A DNA stretch of 64,000 nucleotides from Pontibacter vulgaris (GTDB lineage: Bacteria > Bacteroidota > Bacteroidia > Cytophagales > Hymenobacteraceae). Each line of letters begins with the position of its first letter. Positions within the stretch are counted from its first letter, which is position 1. Below the pieces are notes generated by a model. It saw nothing but the letters and a program-made list of their open reading frames with translations, was not told the DNA's origin and ran no database searches. Where the stretch lies: NCBI RefSeq assembly GCF_022758145.1, contig NZ_JAJVDH010000006.1, positions 248,001 to 312,000 of the forward strand, written 5' to 3'. The position numbers were made by a program, and so were the translations under genes. Below are positions 25,230 to 33,888 of the stretch, piece after piece.

Positions 25230-25389
25230 AGAAGGTCTAATTATAGATAAATCGTTTGAATATGGAGTAATAACAGGACAGATAGAAGAGAGTCAAATTA
25301 AGCTCCTTAGTACATTACCTGAATTTGAAGACTTTAAATTGGATCAGGTGAAAGAATATCTTCCTCCACCTGATTCTGAGGTTCAATAG
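25153..25389 (+). CDS. Small I9-type protease inhibitor/propeptide-like protein
   Basis: The 78-residue protein matches the pattern of stand-alone subtilisin-propeptide-like (inhibitor I9) proteins: KVVITIK at the start, a helix, G-V-I-T-G in the middle, LSTLPEFEDFKLDQVKEY, then the tail PPPDSEVQ. In I9 proteins the extended tail occupies the active-site groove. Its ATG lies within the subtilisin gene in another frame, 77 nt before that gene's stop, so translation is probably coupled. Inhibition of the neighbouring subtilisin is a strong inference from family and overlap. Confidence 0.8.
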   Translation: MKQKVVITIKNKYLDQLPEIESMLTKEGLIIDKSFEYGVITGQIEESQIKLLSTLPEFEDFKLDQVKEYLPPPDSEVQ

Positions 25390-26121
25390 ATGCTCTATTT
25401 GACTACCGATGTCTACACTTTACTGTTTCATAAGAATAAAGTAAAAGGCACCTTAGATATATGTTTGCTTCTAATTAGCTAACGGCTAATGATTTCATCC
25501 ATGGAATAGTTGAGGTTGATAGTTCTATATAATATTTCTGAAAATACTCTTGAGAGCCTTCATCTATCATAGTGAATATGTTTATCCATTTAGTTTGATA
25601 GATAAAATTTACAAATAACAATTACACAATTAAAGGAATAATTTATACTAAAAGTAACTTAAGTAAATTAAGCAATATGGCATATAAAGGTTATGATCTT
25701 TTATTGAATAAATCATTTACTTATATAATTTATTAATTTTTTATTACAAAAGTAACATTCATCATTTTGACAAAAAGTATTTTGTAAAGTTAAAGCTTGG
25801 ACTTATTAATTCCCATTGAAGGTTGATGCATACTGAATGTTTCTTCTAACAGGTAAGATTCCATTACATTCAAATCCTTGTGGAAATAGTTCGATAATAC
25901 CTTCCTTTGGTCTACTAAAAAGCCTATTAGAGCAATCTTAAAGGCTTTTCTTTCCAGGACGTAGTCAGCTACTCATCGATTAGCGCCTGTTCTACTTATT
26001 GAATACTTCTTCTTTTTGCAAAGTCCATACCTGTAAGATAATCAGTATCCTTCACCCTTTGGTAGCAGATTAAAATTTCAAATCATGCTTTAGGCAGAGA
26101 TCAAAAGCTATTGCTCCATAC
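25390..26121. other. Non-coding region at the right end of the island
   Basis: These 732 nt have no supported gene. The first 450 are very AT-rich. Element A (25871-25949), a member of the dispersed TTCGATAAT family with its terminator, lies in the middle. The last 170 nt read as 3' flank of the LytTR gene. Confidence 0.6.
25871..25949 (+). repeat. Dispersed element copy A with terminator
   Basis: It starts CAAATCCTTGTGGAAATAG, contains TTCGATAATACC, continues CCTTTGGTCTACT, and ends in a hairpin AAAAGCCT (25918-25925) / AGGCTTTT (25942-25949). Copies B, C and D share the same order of blocks. The hairpin's first 21 bases also occur in the terminator at 33732. Confidence 0.75.
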
Positions 26122-26799
26122 TTACATGATCTGCAGTTGCTGCATGTAAGATGCCCCGACAGGCACAGGATTGCCTTTTATACAAACTTGGTGGCGCTCA
26201 ATTTTATCGATCCGGTCTTTGGCTACAATGTAGGAACGGTGCACACGTATAAACTTACCGGGTGGCAGCAGCTCGCATACTTCGCTGATGGTCATGCGAG
26301 TCAGTAGCTTTTTATTTTCCAGCACAAACGTGACGTAGTTGCCGGCAGCCTCCAGGTATAAGATTTCGGAATAATATACTTTTACCTGCTCGTAACCTGT
26401 TTTAAGAAATAAATAATCTTTGACCGATGCAGGCGAGTTGCTACGCAGTTGCAGCAGCTCCTGTGCTTTGTTGCAGGCCTTCACAAAGCGGACCAGCGAA
26501 AAAGGCTTCAGCAGGTAATCGATGGCGTCCAGTTCAAAACTGGTAACAGCATGTTCAGAGTAGGCAGTTGTAAAAATGACCAGCGGCTTTTTCTGCAGGC
26601 TCGTCACAAACTCCAGACCCGAAATATCGGGCATTTTGATATCCAAAAACAACAGGTCTACTGACTCATTCTGCAGGTACTCCAGCGCCGTAAAAGCATC
26701 GGTAAAACAGGCAACTAGCTCTAGGTAAGGCACTTTCACCGAAAGCGAACGCACTACCTCCAGCGCCATGGGTTCATCGTCCATTGCTATTGCTCTCAT
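26122..26799 (-). CDS. LytTR-family response regulator
   Basis: This 225-residue protein is a REC domain (acidic pair MDDEP, phospho-acceptor D53 in LLFLDIKMPDISG, conserved K in YLLKPFSLVRF) followed by a LytTR DNA-binding domain (about residues 130-225). The latter shows YLEAAGNYVTF, RMTISEVCELLPP and FIRVHRSYIVAKDRIDKI. LytTR regulators usually bind paired short repeats upstream of targets. It follows the kinase gene at 26846 on the same strand with a 46-nt gap, so the two form a classic LytS/LytR-like pair. Confidence 0.92.
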   Translation of the reverse strand: MRAIAMDDEPMALEVVRSLSVKVPYLELVACFTDAFTALEYLQNESVDLLFLDIKMPDISGLEFVTSLQKKPLVIFTTAYSEHAVTSFELDAIDYLLKPFSLVRFVKACNKAQELLQLRSNSPASVKDYLFLKTGYEQVKVYYSEILYLEAAGNYVTFVLENKKLLTRMTISEVCELLPPGKFIRVHRSYIVAKDRIDKIERHQVCIKGNPVPVGASYMQQLQIM

Positions 26800-26845
26800 A
26801 CTTGTTCTAGTTTATACCTGGTCCTGAAATCTACTTCCGTTATAC

Positions 26846-28366
26846 TTACAATTGCAGTGTCAGGTGCACAAAATATTCTTCAGGCGTTTCCCGGATAATG
26901 AGCTCGTGCTTGTTAGGGTACAGCAGGTTAAGGCGCTGTTGCACATTCTGCAGCCCTATTCCTGATGTGTTCTTCTCCGGGTCATGCTCCTGCTTGGTGT
27001 GGGTGCTGTTGTAAACATCAAAATAGAGCTTGTTCTTATCGCTATGCAGCGATACTCTGATCCAAGACTTCTTTTTAAGGCTGATGCCGTGTTTAAAGGC
27101 ATTTTCTAAGAACGGGATGAGCAGCATCGGTGCGATGTACTTGTTATCAACCACCTCTTCTATTTTGGTTTCGATCGCGATATTGAGTGAGGAAGAGGTG
27201 CGCAACAGCTGCAGATCGATGTAATTGCGTACGTACTCGATCTCCCGCGACAATAGAATTTTTTGCTGATGATTCTCGTGCAACATAAAGCGCATCATGT
27301 CGCCCAGCATCTGGATACCCTGTGCCGTGCGCTCACTGTTTTCCTGCAGGGCCGTGCCATACAGCGTATTCAAGGCATTGAATAGAAAGTGCGGGTTAAT
27401 CTGGGAGCGGAGAAAATCGAGGTTGGCGTTGGAGCGACCCAGCTCATTTTTCAGCACATACAGTTCTTCCTTTCCCTTCATCTGGCGTTTGAACAGCACC
27501 CAGATAAGCGGAACCGTTATAAACAACTGGAAAACGGCGTTGAACATGCTGAACCCGAAGGCAAAGTCCTCGTCCTGCGTTAGGGGCATCGATATCAAAG
27601 CAACAGGAAAATACGAGGCGGCCACTATCAGCGCACAAATCAGGGCGTAAAACCGGAACGGCTTTTTCTTGCTGAGCGCCTTTGGTATCAGGGTGTAATA
27701 CGCATAGCAGTAGAGGATAATGGCACTCAACGACAAGATGGCCCAGCCTACCGTAATTTCTTCGCCAATGTTGATGATCAGGAACAGAAATACGCTCACC
27801 ATCCATACCACAAAAGCCATAAGGCCGTCGCGGGTGATGATTCGGTATTTAGACTGTAGGGTGGCCGAGTCTGCCAACAGGTATATTCCGCTATACTTGA
27901 TAACGATATAAAACCCGAGCATCAGCAAGAGCCAGAAAGTATAATGAAAGCTTTTCTGGAAAATGAATTCATACGTCTGATCTTCTGAACTGAACCTGTT
28001 GAAAAGATAGGCCTTAGTATAAGTGTCTGTTATGCCAAAAATTATTCCCAGCACAACAAAAGTCATGAGCGTCATGAAAATGTTTTGCCATACTTTTTCT
28101 TTCCGGATCAGCCGGGGCACGACCACAAAATTCATGAACAGGAAGGCCAGGTATAGCACCGTGAACCGTACCAGCTGCGGCCAGAAATAATGCTCGAAGT
28201 AGCGATAAACAATTCCGGCCTCTTCGAAAAACGATTGATTCGGGCTGATTTCGGTCGAAAGCGAGAACAGAGCAAACACATAAATGGTAGTGGCCGCCCA
28301 AAACTCCACTTTGTTCCGGTGGATTGGTTCAGCTATATAATTCTGGATGGTGAGATCATTTTTCAT
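26846..28366 (-). CDS. LytS-like sensor histidine kinase (His_kinase family)
   Basis: In this 506-residue protein, residues about 20-300 contain about eight transmembrane helices in two groups of four, forming the sensor region. A short coiled coil follows, then the His_kinase domain with the phospho-His in SQINPHFLFNALNTLYG (about residue 332). The HATPase region has PMLLIPFLENAFKHG and GIGLQNVQQRLNLLYP. It partners the LytTR regulator 46 nt downstream. No periplasmic domain of note is visible, so the ligand may be a membrane-soluble or physical signal. Confidence 0.9.
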   Translation of the reverse strand: MKNDLTIQNYIAEPIHRNKVEFWAATTIYVFALFSLSTEISPNQSFFEEAGIVYRYFEHYFWPQLVRFTVLYLAFLFMNFVVVPRLIRKEKVWQNIFMTLMTFVVLGIIFGITDTYTKAYLFNRFSSEDQTYEFIFQKSFHYTFWLLLMLGFYIVIKYSGIYLLADSATLQSKYRIITRDGLMAFVVWMVSVFLFLIINIGEEITVGWAILSLSAIILYCYAYYTLIPKALSKKKPFRFYALICALIVAASYFPVALISMPLTQDEDFAFGFSMFNAVFQLFITVPLIWVLFKRQMKGKEELYVLKNELGRSNANLDFLRSQINPHFLFNALNTLYGTALQENSERTAQGIQMLGDMMRFMLHENHQQKILLSREIEYVRNYIDLQLLRTSSSLNIAIETKIEEVVDNKYIAPMLLIPFLENAFKHGISLKKKSWIRVSLHSDKNKLYFDVYNSTHTKQEHDPEKNTSGIGLQNVQQRLNLLYPNKHELIIRETPEEYFVHLTLQL

Positions 28367-28476
28367 AAATCAATGATAAGAGATAGCGGTGAGGAAAAAC
28401 AAAAAAAGTGATGAAAGCCTTAAAGCTTGGGACGAAATGAGTATAAATTAATGATACTCCTCCCTGCTAACAGTTG

Positions 28477-28695
28477 CTACTCTATCTGAGACAGCACGAT
28501 AGAATCAGTTACCGACTCTATTATTCGTGGGTTAAAAGTTGACGCTACTAGTGCAGTAGCAACCGAAGCAGCAATGCTTTCCGTTATTTGTGATTTAAAT
28601 GTGCAGGATGTGCCCGCCACTATATTTATACTCAATAAAAATATAATGCTAAATCTTTTCCTGCAAACCGAGTTGAGTGGTTTAAAAGCGCTCAT
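28477..28695 (-). CDS. Possible small exported protein
   Basis: This 72-residue frame has a basic start (MSAFKPLNSVCRKRF) and a hydrophobic stretch (SIIFLLSINIVAGTS) suitable for a signal peptide. A Ser/Thr/Val/Ile-rich remainder follows. No family is recognised. A Cys after the hydrophobic stretch recalls a lipobox, but position -3 is Gly, so it is a poor lipoprotein signal. It could equally be a chance frame in an accessory region. Confidence 0.3.
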   Translation of the reverse strand: MSAFKPLNSVCRKRFSIIFLLSINIVAGTSCTFKSQITESIAASVATALVASTFNPRIIESVTDSIVLSQIE

Positions 28696-29462
28696 AATAA
28701 TATCATAGTTTTAGATGTTCCTAGGCTGATTATGAGCAAGGTTAAGCAGGAATTACAACAGGCTAAACTAAATGTGATGAATAACTAATAAGATGTGATG
28801 AAATGCATTTTAAACAGATAGTTTCATGCATTTTTATTTTTATAAAATTAGATATAAGTTGAAGTAACTATATACAAGGAGCGAAAAAAACTAGTTATAC
28901 CTGTTGCGGGATGAAAAAAGCCGCTCCTAATGAAGAACGGCTACTCACTTTTGAACACCAGACTTTGGCATGCCCTTATTATCTGCCTTTTGTTCGGGCC
29001 TCTATCAGTTCCTTTTCCGCATAATGGTCGGCTTTATCCTTTACATTATAGAAAACAAAAAATGTTTTCCGATTATCTCCTCCACCTCAAAGCAGTTATC
29101 AACGCACTAACAAATTGCACTAAATCTATTGCTATACAACTAGATTACGGATCAAAAATATAGAAAAATATACAATTTCTATTAGCTATACTATCCATAT
29201 CACTAACCCTGTTGGGCATGCGTCTAACTAACAACTATACAATTCTATAGCAAAATCCTTCTGTAAAATCGTATTTATATTCATAACACATTATTTCAGG
29301 ACTCTTGCAAGAATATCCTCTTTCACGTCTGCTTGCTGAAAACATCAATAGCAAGCCCTCTCTTCTTATGTACTGCCGATCAGTCACTCCACCACATTTA
29401 CCAGGTTTTCTTCCCTATATAGTTCAATTCGATAATTTATATCATTCAAAAGCAATTCCGCT
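28696..29462. other. Gene-poor accessory stretch with degenerate terminator
   Basis: No convincing gene lies in this stretch of about 767 nt. A degenerate hairpin (AGCCG near 28919 / CGGCT near 28938) resembles a worn copy of the AAAAAGCCG-type terminators seen elsewhere. A 77-residue plus-strand frame starting at 28930 begins inside that hairpin and is rejected. Confidence 0.5.
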
Positions 29463-30119
29463 ATGAAAAAACAAATCAATCCAACTAAAATATTACTGTA
29501 TTTATTTATCTCATTCTTAATTGTAGGAGGTCAGGCTTGTGATCATATGGATGATGAAGATGTTGTTCCGTCTCCAAACACATCACCACCAACACCAGCA
29601 ATTAATCCAACAGGGAGGGTATTTGACCTTAATGTAGATCTGATTCCGGCTAATGATAGTAGCTACTATTATTTTTATACTAGCTTCGATTCGCTCAATG
29701 TTGCACTCGACTCTTTAGATGTCGTGTTGGCTTACATTGAATATGATATTGATATCGACACAGCAGGTAACATTTTAAGTATTTGGACTCTTTTGCCTCA
29801 CACAAGGTATTTATCTGATAATCAGCGAGGAGTCTTTTATGAGTTCTTCTTTTCACGTTACAACTTTTTCCTGACCGCTGAATCTCCTTTCAATTTAATT
29901 GATACACCGAGTTTGATTCAAAACCAAGTTTTCAGACTCGTAGTTATACCTGGAGAAGTCCTCGCAGCTACATCGGGAGGAAGTATGCATATCGATTACT
30001 CTAACTACGATGAGGTGATCAAGCGATTTGGTATTTCAGAAAGCAATGTGAAAAGGATTGATATAAAATCTTTGGATTCAGATTTTTCAAAATCAACCAT
30101 TAACAAAGGGTTATTCTGA
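29463..30119 (+). CDS. Hypothetical lipoprotein
   Basis: The 218-residue protein begins with a lipoprotein signal (hydrophobic LLYLFISFLIVGG, then Cys in GGQACDH at about residue 26). An acidic and Pro/Thr-rich linker (DDEDVVPSPNTSPPTPA) follows, typical of surface-exposed Bacteroidota lipoproteins. The mature part is rich in Asp, Ser and aromatic residues. I do not recognise a domain. It sits among accessory genes with no partner; the next gene is a convergent acetyltransferase remnant. Confidence 0.6.
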   Translation: MKKQINPTKILLYLFISFLIVGGQACDHMDDEDVVPSPNTSPPTPAINPTGRVFDLNVDLIPANDSSYYYFYTSFDSLNVALDSLDVVLAYIEYDIDIDTAGNILSIWTLLPHTRYLSDNQRGVFYEFFFSRYNFFLTAESPFNLIDTPSLIQNQVFRLVVIPGEVLAATSGGSMHIDYSNYDEVIKRFGISESNVKRIDIKSLDSDFSKSTINKGLF

Positions 30120-30236
30120 AAAATTGGATAAGCACGTTGGCTGAATTTAATTAAACCTGCGCATAGCTTTCTAAAATGATTCTGAAGATCACCTTCAGGT
30201 ATAGAGCGTTTGTTTGATTGCGTTTAAATACCAATC

Positions 30237-30693
30237 TTAATTTGCCTGAACAAGCAATTCCGGCTCCATCTGCTGCTCTAAATTGGTAGGTTTCAGCTGC
30301 TTGATGCCACGTGCCGGGTTGCCTACGGCTATGCAATTATCAGGTATGTCTTTCACCACCACAGAACCGGCGCCGATACGGACATTGTTACCGATCCGGA
30401 CCTCGCCAATGATGCACACATTAGAGCCAAGTTCCACATTGTTGCCAATTACCGGAGAACCGGAATAGCTGCCATCCTCACGCCGGATGTTACCGAGTGT
30501 GGTGGAGTGCCGGAAGAAACAGTTTTCACCTATTACTGTACACCCGTTAACCACGAGCGCCTGACCGTGCCCCAGATAGAAATTCTTTCCGACCATAGTC
30601 CAGTGTGGCAGTTCTATACCCAGGAACCACTCGACGAGTACTTTGTAAAAGGCCAGATATGGCAGCCAGATCTCCATCAGGTGTTTCCCGAGG
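30237..30693 (-). pseudogene. Serine acetyltransferase-like fragment (left-handed beta-helix)
   Basis: The open part (ATG 30677 to 30237) encodes 146 residues of hexapeptide repeats: VGKNFYLGHGQALVVNG, IGENCFFRH, IGNNVELGSN, IGEVRIGNNVRIGAGSVVVKDIP and AVGNPARGIK. This fits CysE-like/maa-type acetyltransferases, which O-acetylate serine or sugars with acetyl-CoA. The usual N-terminal segment is missing. In frame upstream, SAT-like residues RLGKHL directly follow a TGA, and beyond it the DNA switches to a piece of a trypsin-like protease (30694-30915). The gene is therefore a truncated chimera; the short form might still be translated from 30677. Confidence 0.65.
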
Positions 30694-30915
30694 CGTCAAA
30701 AAGAAAATATCCGGTCTGAGCCTGAAAGTCTCCCCACTTAGGGGTTCTCCTGCCACAGTCCGCTCATAGCCCATGTTAACAAAGGAGTTTCTGGCCACTT
30801 CGCGGTTGGGTAGCACATAATGGTTGGTAATCAGCAGCTCCTCACCGATCAGCCAACCCGTACCATACCCATTGCCAGCAATATCGACCCTCTCCCACCT
30901 CCAGGTATTTACTCA
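30694..30915 (-). pseudogene. Fragment of an EAD-type trypsin-like protease
   Basis: On the minus strand about 70 codons read as the first half of a trypsin-like protease of the same group as the 20249 gene: GNGYGTGWLIGEELLITNHYV, then NREVARNSFVNMGYE, FRLRPDIFFLT. The position of the catalytic His carries Tyr (NHY for the family NHH). The similarity ends abruptly at FFLT, where the acetyltransferase sequence begins in another frame. At its 5' side the reading frame fades into dispersed element D. Both ends are thus broken: this is a relic of a second conflict-system protease. Confidence 0.6.
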
Positions 30916-30920
30916 CAACA

Positions 30921-31050
30921 GCCAAATCCCTGTTAATTGGTTCGATAATTCTACCCTTCAGACTACTATTATAAAAAAGCCGCTCTATATTAAATGGAGC
31001 GGCTTTTTTGGTTCGTTAAATTTCCCCTTTGGTTAGAATTATCGAACTCA
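30921..31050. repeat. Dispersed element copies D and D' around a bidirectional terminator
   Basis: Copy D (30921-30972, plus) reads GCCAAATCCCTGTTAATTGG, TTCGATAATTC, then GACTACT. The hairpin at 30973-31010 has CCGCTC/GAGCGG flanked by A6/T6. Copy D' (31011-31050) is on the minus strand and again contains TTCGATAATTC. The terminator is therefore flanked by inverted copies of the element. The remaining bases to 31218 are AT-rich leader of the amylase gene. Confidence 0.65.
30973..31010. terminator. Bidirectional terminator within element D
   Basis: AAAAAAGCCGCTC pairs with GAGCGGCTTTTTT over a 13-bp stem with an A/T-rich loop, with U tracts in both directions. Confidence 0.85.
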
Positions 31051-31218
31051 GATCTTGCCCCACAACGTTCGTCTATACCCCATCTATGAACATATTGTGT
31101 TTATTATAGATAAACGATGTTAAAACGTTATATACCAACATTATATATAGAATATTAGTATATAATTTTCTTTATTTTACTTTCAGAAAATATTTTATCC
31201 ACACTTTAACCCAAACCT

Positions 31219-33570
31219 ATGATTAAAATTTTACACAATTCTAAGAAAACGATCAGTGCTCTGGCCGGAGCATTATTGCTCCTTTCAGCAAACCCGGTGG
31301 CTGCCCAAGATGACGTTATGATGCAGGCCTTTTACTGGGATGTACCGGTAGATGCGACCAACAAGAACGGTACCTGGTGGGATAACCTTACAGCTAAATC
31401 CAATGGTATGAAAGCTGCTGGTTTTAAAGCGCTGTGGGTGCCCTCTCCGGCTAAAGGCAACTTTGGTATTTACGACATGGGTTATGGCATTTTCGACCAT
31501 TACGACTTGGGCAACTATAACCAGAAAGGTACTGTAGAAACCCGCTTTGGTAGTAGAAGCGAGCTGCAATCCATGATCACTAAGATGCATTCGAATGGCA
31601 TTCATGTGTATGCTGATATCGTGTTGAATCACCTGTACACAAGCGACACAGAATCGGAGACAAACCCGGCTGTAAAAAAATATGTATTTGACCAGGCCTA
31701 CCGAAATGGCACCCAGTACCAGGCCTATCCTACCAATGAAATAACCTGGGTAATCCCTAACGCTACTGCCGGCGATTATTACATCCAGATCAAAGGGTAT
31801 CTGTTGCAGTGGAGCGCTGCGAAAGGTGAAAGAGGCTATGATGTGTCTATCGACTGGACAGGGGCTGGCGCCAACGGTACTCCTACCTGGGAAACCGAAC
31901 CAAACAACGGTGGCGGTCAGTTCAACGTGTTCCCTGGCTCGGGTAAAACAGTTCAGGCACATATCGAATCGCAATCAGATATTGACGAGTACAAAATAAC
32001 TGTAACCTCTCCGCGTGACATTGTGATTAAACTGACAGCTAAAAGAGAGCAGAATCCTTTCTCTTGGGAGTGGGCATCGCAGGAGAACGGCTATTACCCT
32101 GTAAATATCTGGTACAACGGCAGTAACCTTGCAAATACCTCTCTGCAGGCTCGTACCAATACAGGAATAAAGTATGTAAACCATACCGGTACAGGAGAGC
32201 CAAACTATACCTGGAACTATACCAACTTCCACCCAGTAGATAACAGCGACTGGCTGGGTTTTGCAGGCTCTGATGAGATCATCACGAATACCAAAATGTT
32301 TGGTAACGACTTTAACACCTTCAGCACGACTGTGCAGACTAGATTTATGGACTGGGGCAAATGGCTGGTAAACGTTATTGGTTTTGATGGTTTCCGCCTT
32401 GACTTTGTAAGAGGTTTCCAGGAACCATATGTAGCAAGCTGGGTAAAAAGTCTGCCGTTGCTAAATGGTGGTCAGCGCTTTATAGTTGGTGAGTACTGGG
32501 GCTCTGATGCCAGGATAAAGAACTGGGTAAATGCAGTTGCTAGTAACGGCGCCGATGTAGACGGCTTCGACTTCCCGTTGAAGAACACACTGAAGGATAT
32601 GTGCAACGGCAACCAGGGCAGCTTTGATATGAAATGGCTGAATACTGCCGGCATGGTGCGCAATTCAAGCGGTAATTCACTGCCAGGCACCTCGGTAGTA
32701 ACTTTTGTAGATAACCATGACACCGGAAAGGAGCACGACAAATGGGTGACCAAAGACTTTAAGATGGCCTATGCTTACATTCTTACCCACGAAGGAAGAC
32801 CGTGTGTTTTCTACTCGCACTATTATGGCGTAACTCAGGTAGATGCCCACAATTCGTCTTATACCGTACAGGCACCGTCGAGCCTGCAGGGTGATATTAA
32901 TAAACTGATGTTTGCCCGCAGAACGTATATGGGCGGTTCCCTTTCTGTACTAAGCCAGACCGGTAATCCTTACCCATCAGCTGATACTTATAACACTTAC
33001 GTAGCACGTCGTCAGGGCAATGGCACCAAGAACGGAGCCATAATAGTTATAAACAACCATGATTCGGCTACCAAAGGTTTGTGGATTGATAGTTCGCCTG
33101 CGGGCTATCAGAACTGGGCAAATACCAAATTAGTAAATGCCTTTGACCCTACACAAACTGCCCAGGTACAAAGTGACGGACGTGTATTCGTATCTGCTCC
33201 TGCCAGAGGCTACACAGTTTGGGTAAAGGAAAGTGAGTATGTTGCTTACTCGGCACCTGCTCATGTTAGCGCCTTGCAGGCAACTGATATTCCATCAGTA
33301 TCAGATCAGGCATTTACAGTAGAACAGAACTTCCCGAACCCATTTAGCTCAAACACAACTATAAACTTTACTATTCCGGAAATGGGTAACGTGAAAGTAA
33401 GCGTGTATGATGCCATGGGCCAGTTAAAGGAGGTAGTGGTGAACAGCATGTATGAGACAGGCTCGCACGAGTTGAACTGGAGTGGGTCTGCTTTACCAAG
33501 CGGTACTTACCTGTGCACGGTAAACTATAACAATAAACTGATTACTAAACGCATGATCGTAATTAGATAA
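31219..33570 (+). CDS. Secreted GH13 alpha-amylase with inserted domain and T9SS tail
   Basis: This 783-residue protein has a signal peptide (1-29, ending VAAQ) and a GH13 barrel with the four conserved regions: DIVLNH (region I), GFRLDFVRG (II, nucleophile Asp), VGEYWG (III, acid/base Glu) and FVDNHD (IV). Between regions I and II an insertion (about residues 160-350) has a beta-rich, pre-peptidase C-terminal-like module (TWETEPNNGGGQFNVFPG, DIDEYKITVTS). The last ~80 residues are a Por secretion tail (FPNPFSSNTTI, PSGTYLCTV, KRMIVIR), directing export by the type IX system. It hydrolyses alpha-1,4-glucans such as starch or glycogen outside the cell. It stands alone. Confidence 0.92.
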   Translation: MIKILHNSKKTISALAGALLLLSANPVAAQDDVMMQAFYWDVPVDATNKNGTWWDNLTAKSNGMKAAGFKALWVPSPAKGNFGIYDMGYGIFDHYDLGNYNQKGTVETRFGSRSELQSMITKMHSNGIHVYADIVLNHLYTSDTESETNPAVKKYVFDQAYRNGTQYQAYPTNEITWVIPNATAGDYYIQIKGYLLQWSAAKGERGYDVSIDWTGAGANGTPTWETEPNNGGGQFNVFPGSGKTVQAHIESQSDIDEYKITVTSPRDIVIKLTAKREQNPFSWEWASQENGYYPVNIWYNGSNLANTSLQARTNTGIKYVNHTGTGEPNYTWNYTNFHPVDNSDWLGFAGSDEIITNTKMFGNDFNTFSTTVQTRFMDWGKWLVNVIGFDGFRLDFVRGFQEPYVASWVKSLPLLNGGQRFIVGEYWGSDARIKNWVNAVASNGADVDGFDFPLKNTLKDMCNGNQGSFDMKWLNTAGMVRNSSGNSLPGTSVVTFVDNHDTGKEHDKWVTKDFKMAYAYILTHEGRPCVFYSHYYGVTQVDAHNSSYTVQAPSSLQGDINKLMFARRTYMGGSLSVLSQTGNPYPSADTYNTYVARRQGNGTKNGAIIVINNHDSATKGLWIDSSPAGYQNWANTKLVNAFDPTQTAQVQSDGRVFVSAPARGYTVWVKESEYVAYSAPAHVSALQATDIPSVSDQAFTVEQNFPNPFSSNTTINFTIPEMGNVKVSVYDAMGQLKEVVVNSMYETGSHELNWSGSALPSGTYLCTVNYNNKLITKRMIVIR

Positions 33571-33888
33571 AAGTATAAAAGGCAGTAGACAATATAGAAG
33601 TCATTTATCTAAAAGAGGATAGTCATAAATACTGGCTAGAATTATTATATTAAAATTATACAAAATTAAAGAACGTCCTATTGCTCTGCTACTGCTGAAA
33701 GAGTGTGACAATTTCATTAATTGAATTACATAAAAGCCTATTAGAGCAATCTAGTAGGCTTTTCTTTTTAAGGAATTTATAATTACGTTAATAAAATAAG
33801 CTACCGAGTAAAGTTAAATAATAAGTTGTGTTCATTCCGGCATGCTATCAATTGGGTTATATAGTCGCTAAGCAGTATAAAGACATCA
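33571..33888. other. 3' flank of amylase with terminator, no gene
   Basis: About 318 nt without a gene. The only structure is the terminator at 33732-33763, 160 nt after the amylase stop. Confidence 0.6.
33732..33763 (+). terminator. Terminator downstream of amylase gene
   Basis: AAAAGCCTA pairs with TAGGCTTTT, and inside them TAG pairs with CTA, followed by T-rich sequence. Its first 21 bases are identical to the hairpin of element A at 25918, an unusual degree of identity for two terminators 7.8 kb apart. Confidence 0.75.

Noticed and set aside
28930-29163. 77-codon plus-strand open frame
   Set aside because: It starts inside a degenerate hairpin and has no family or context support.
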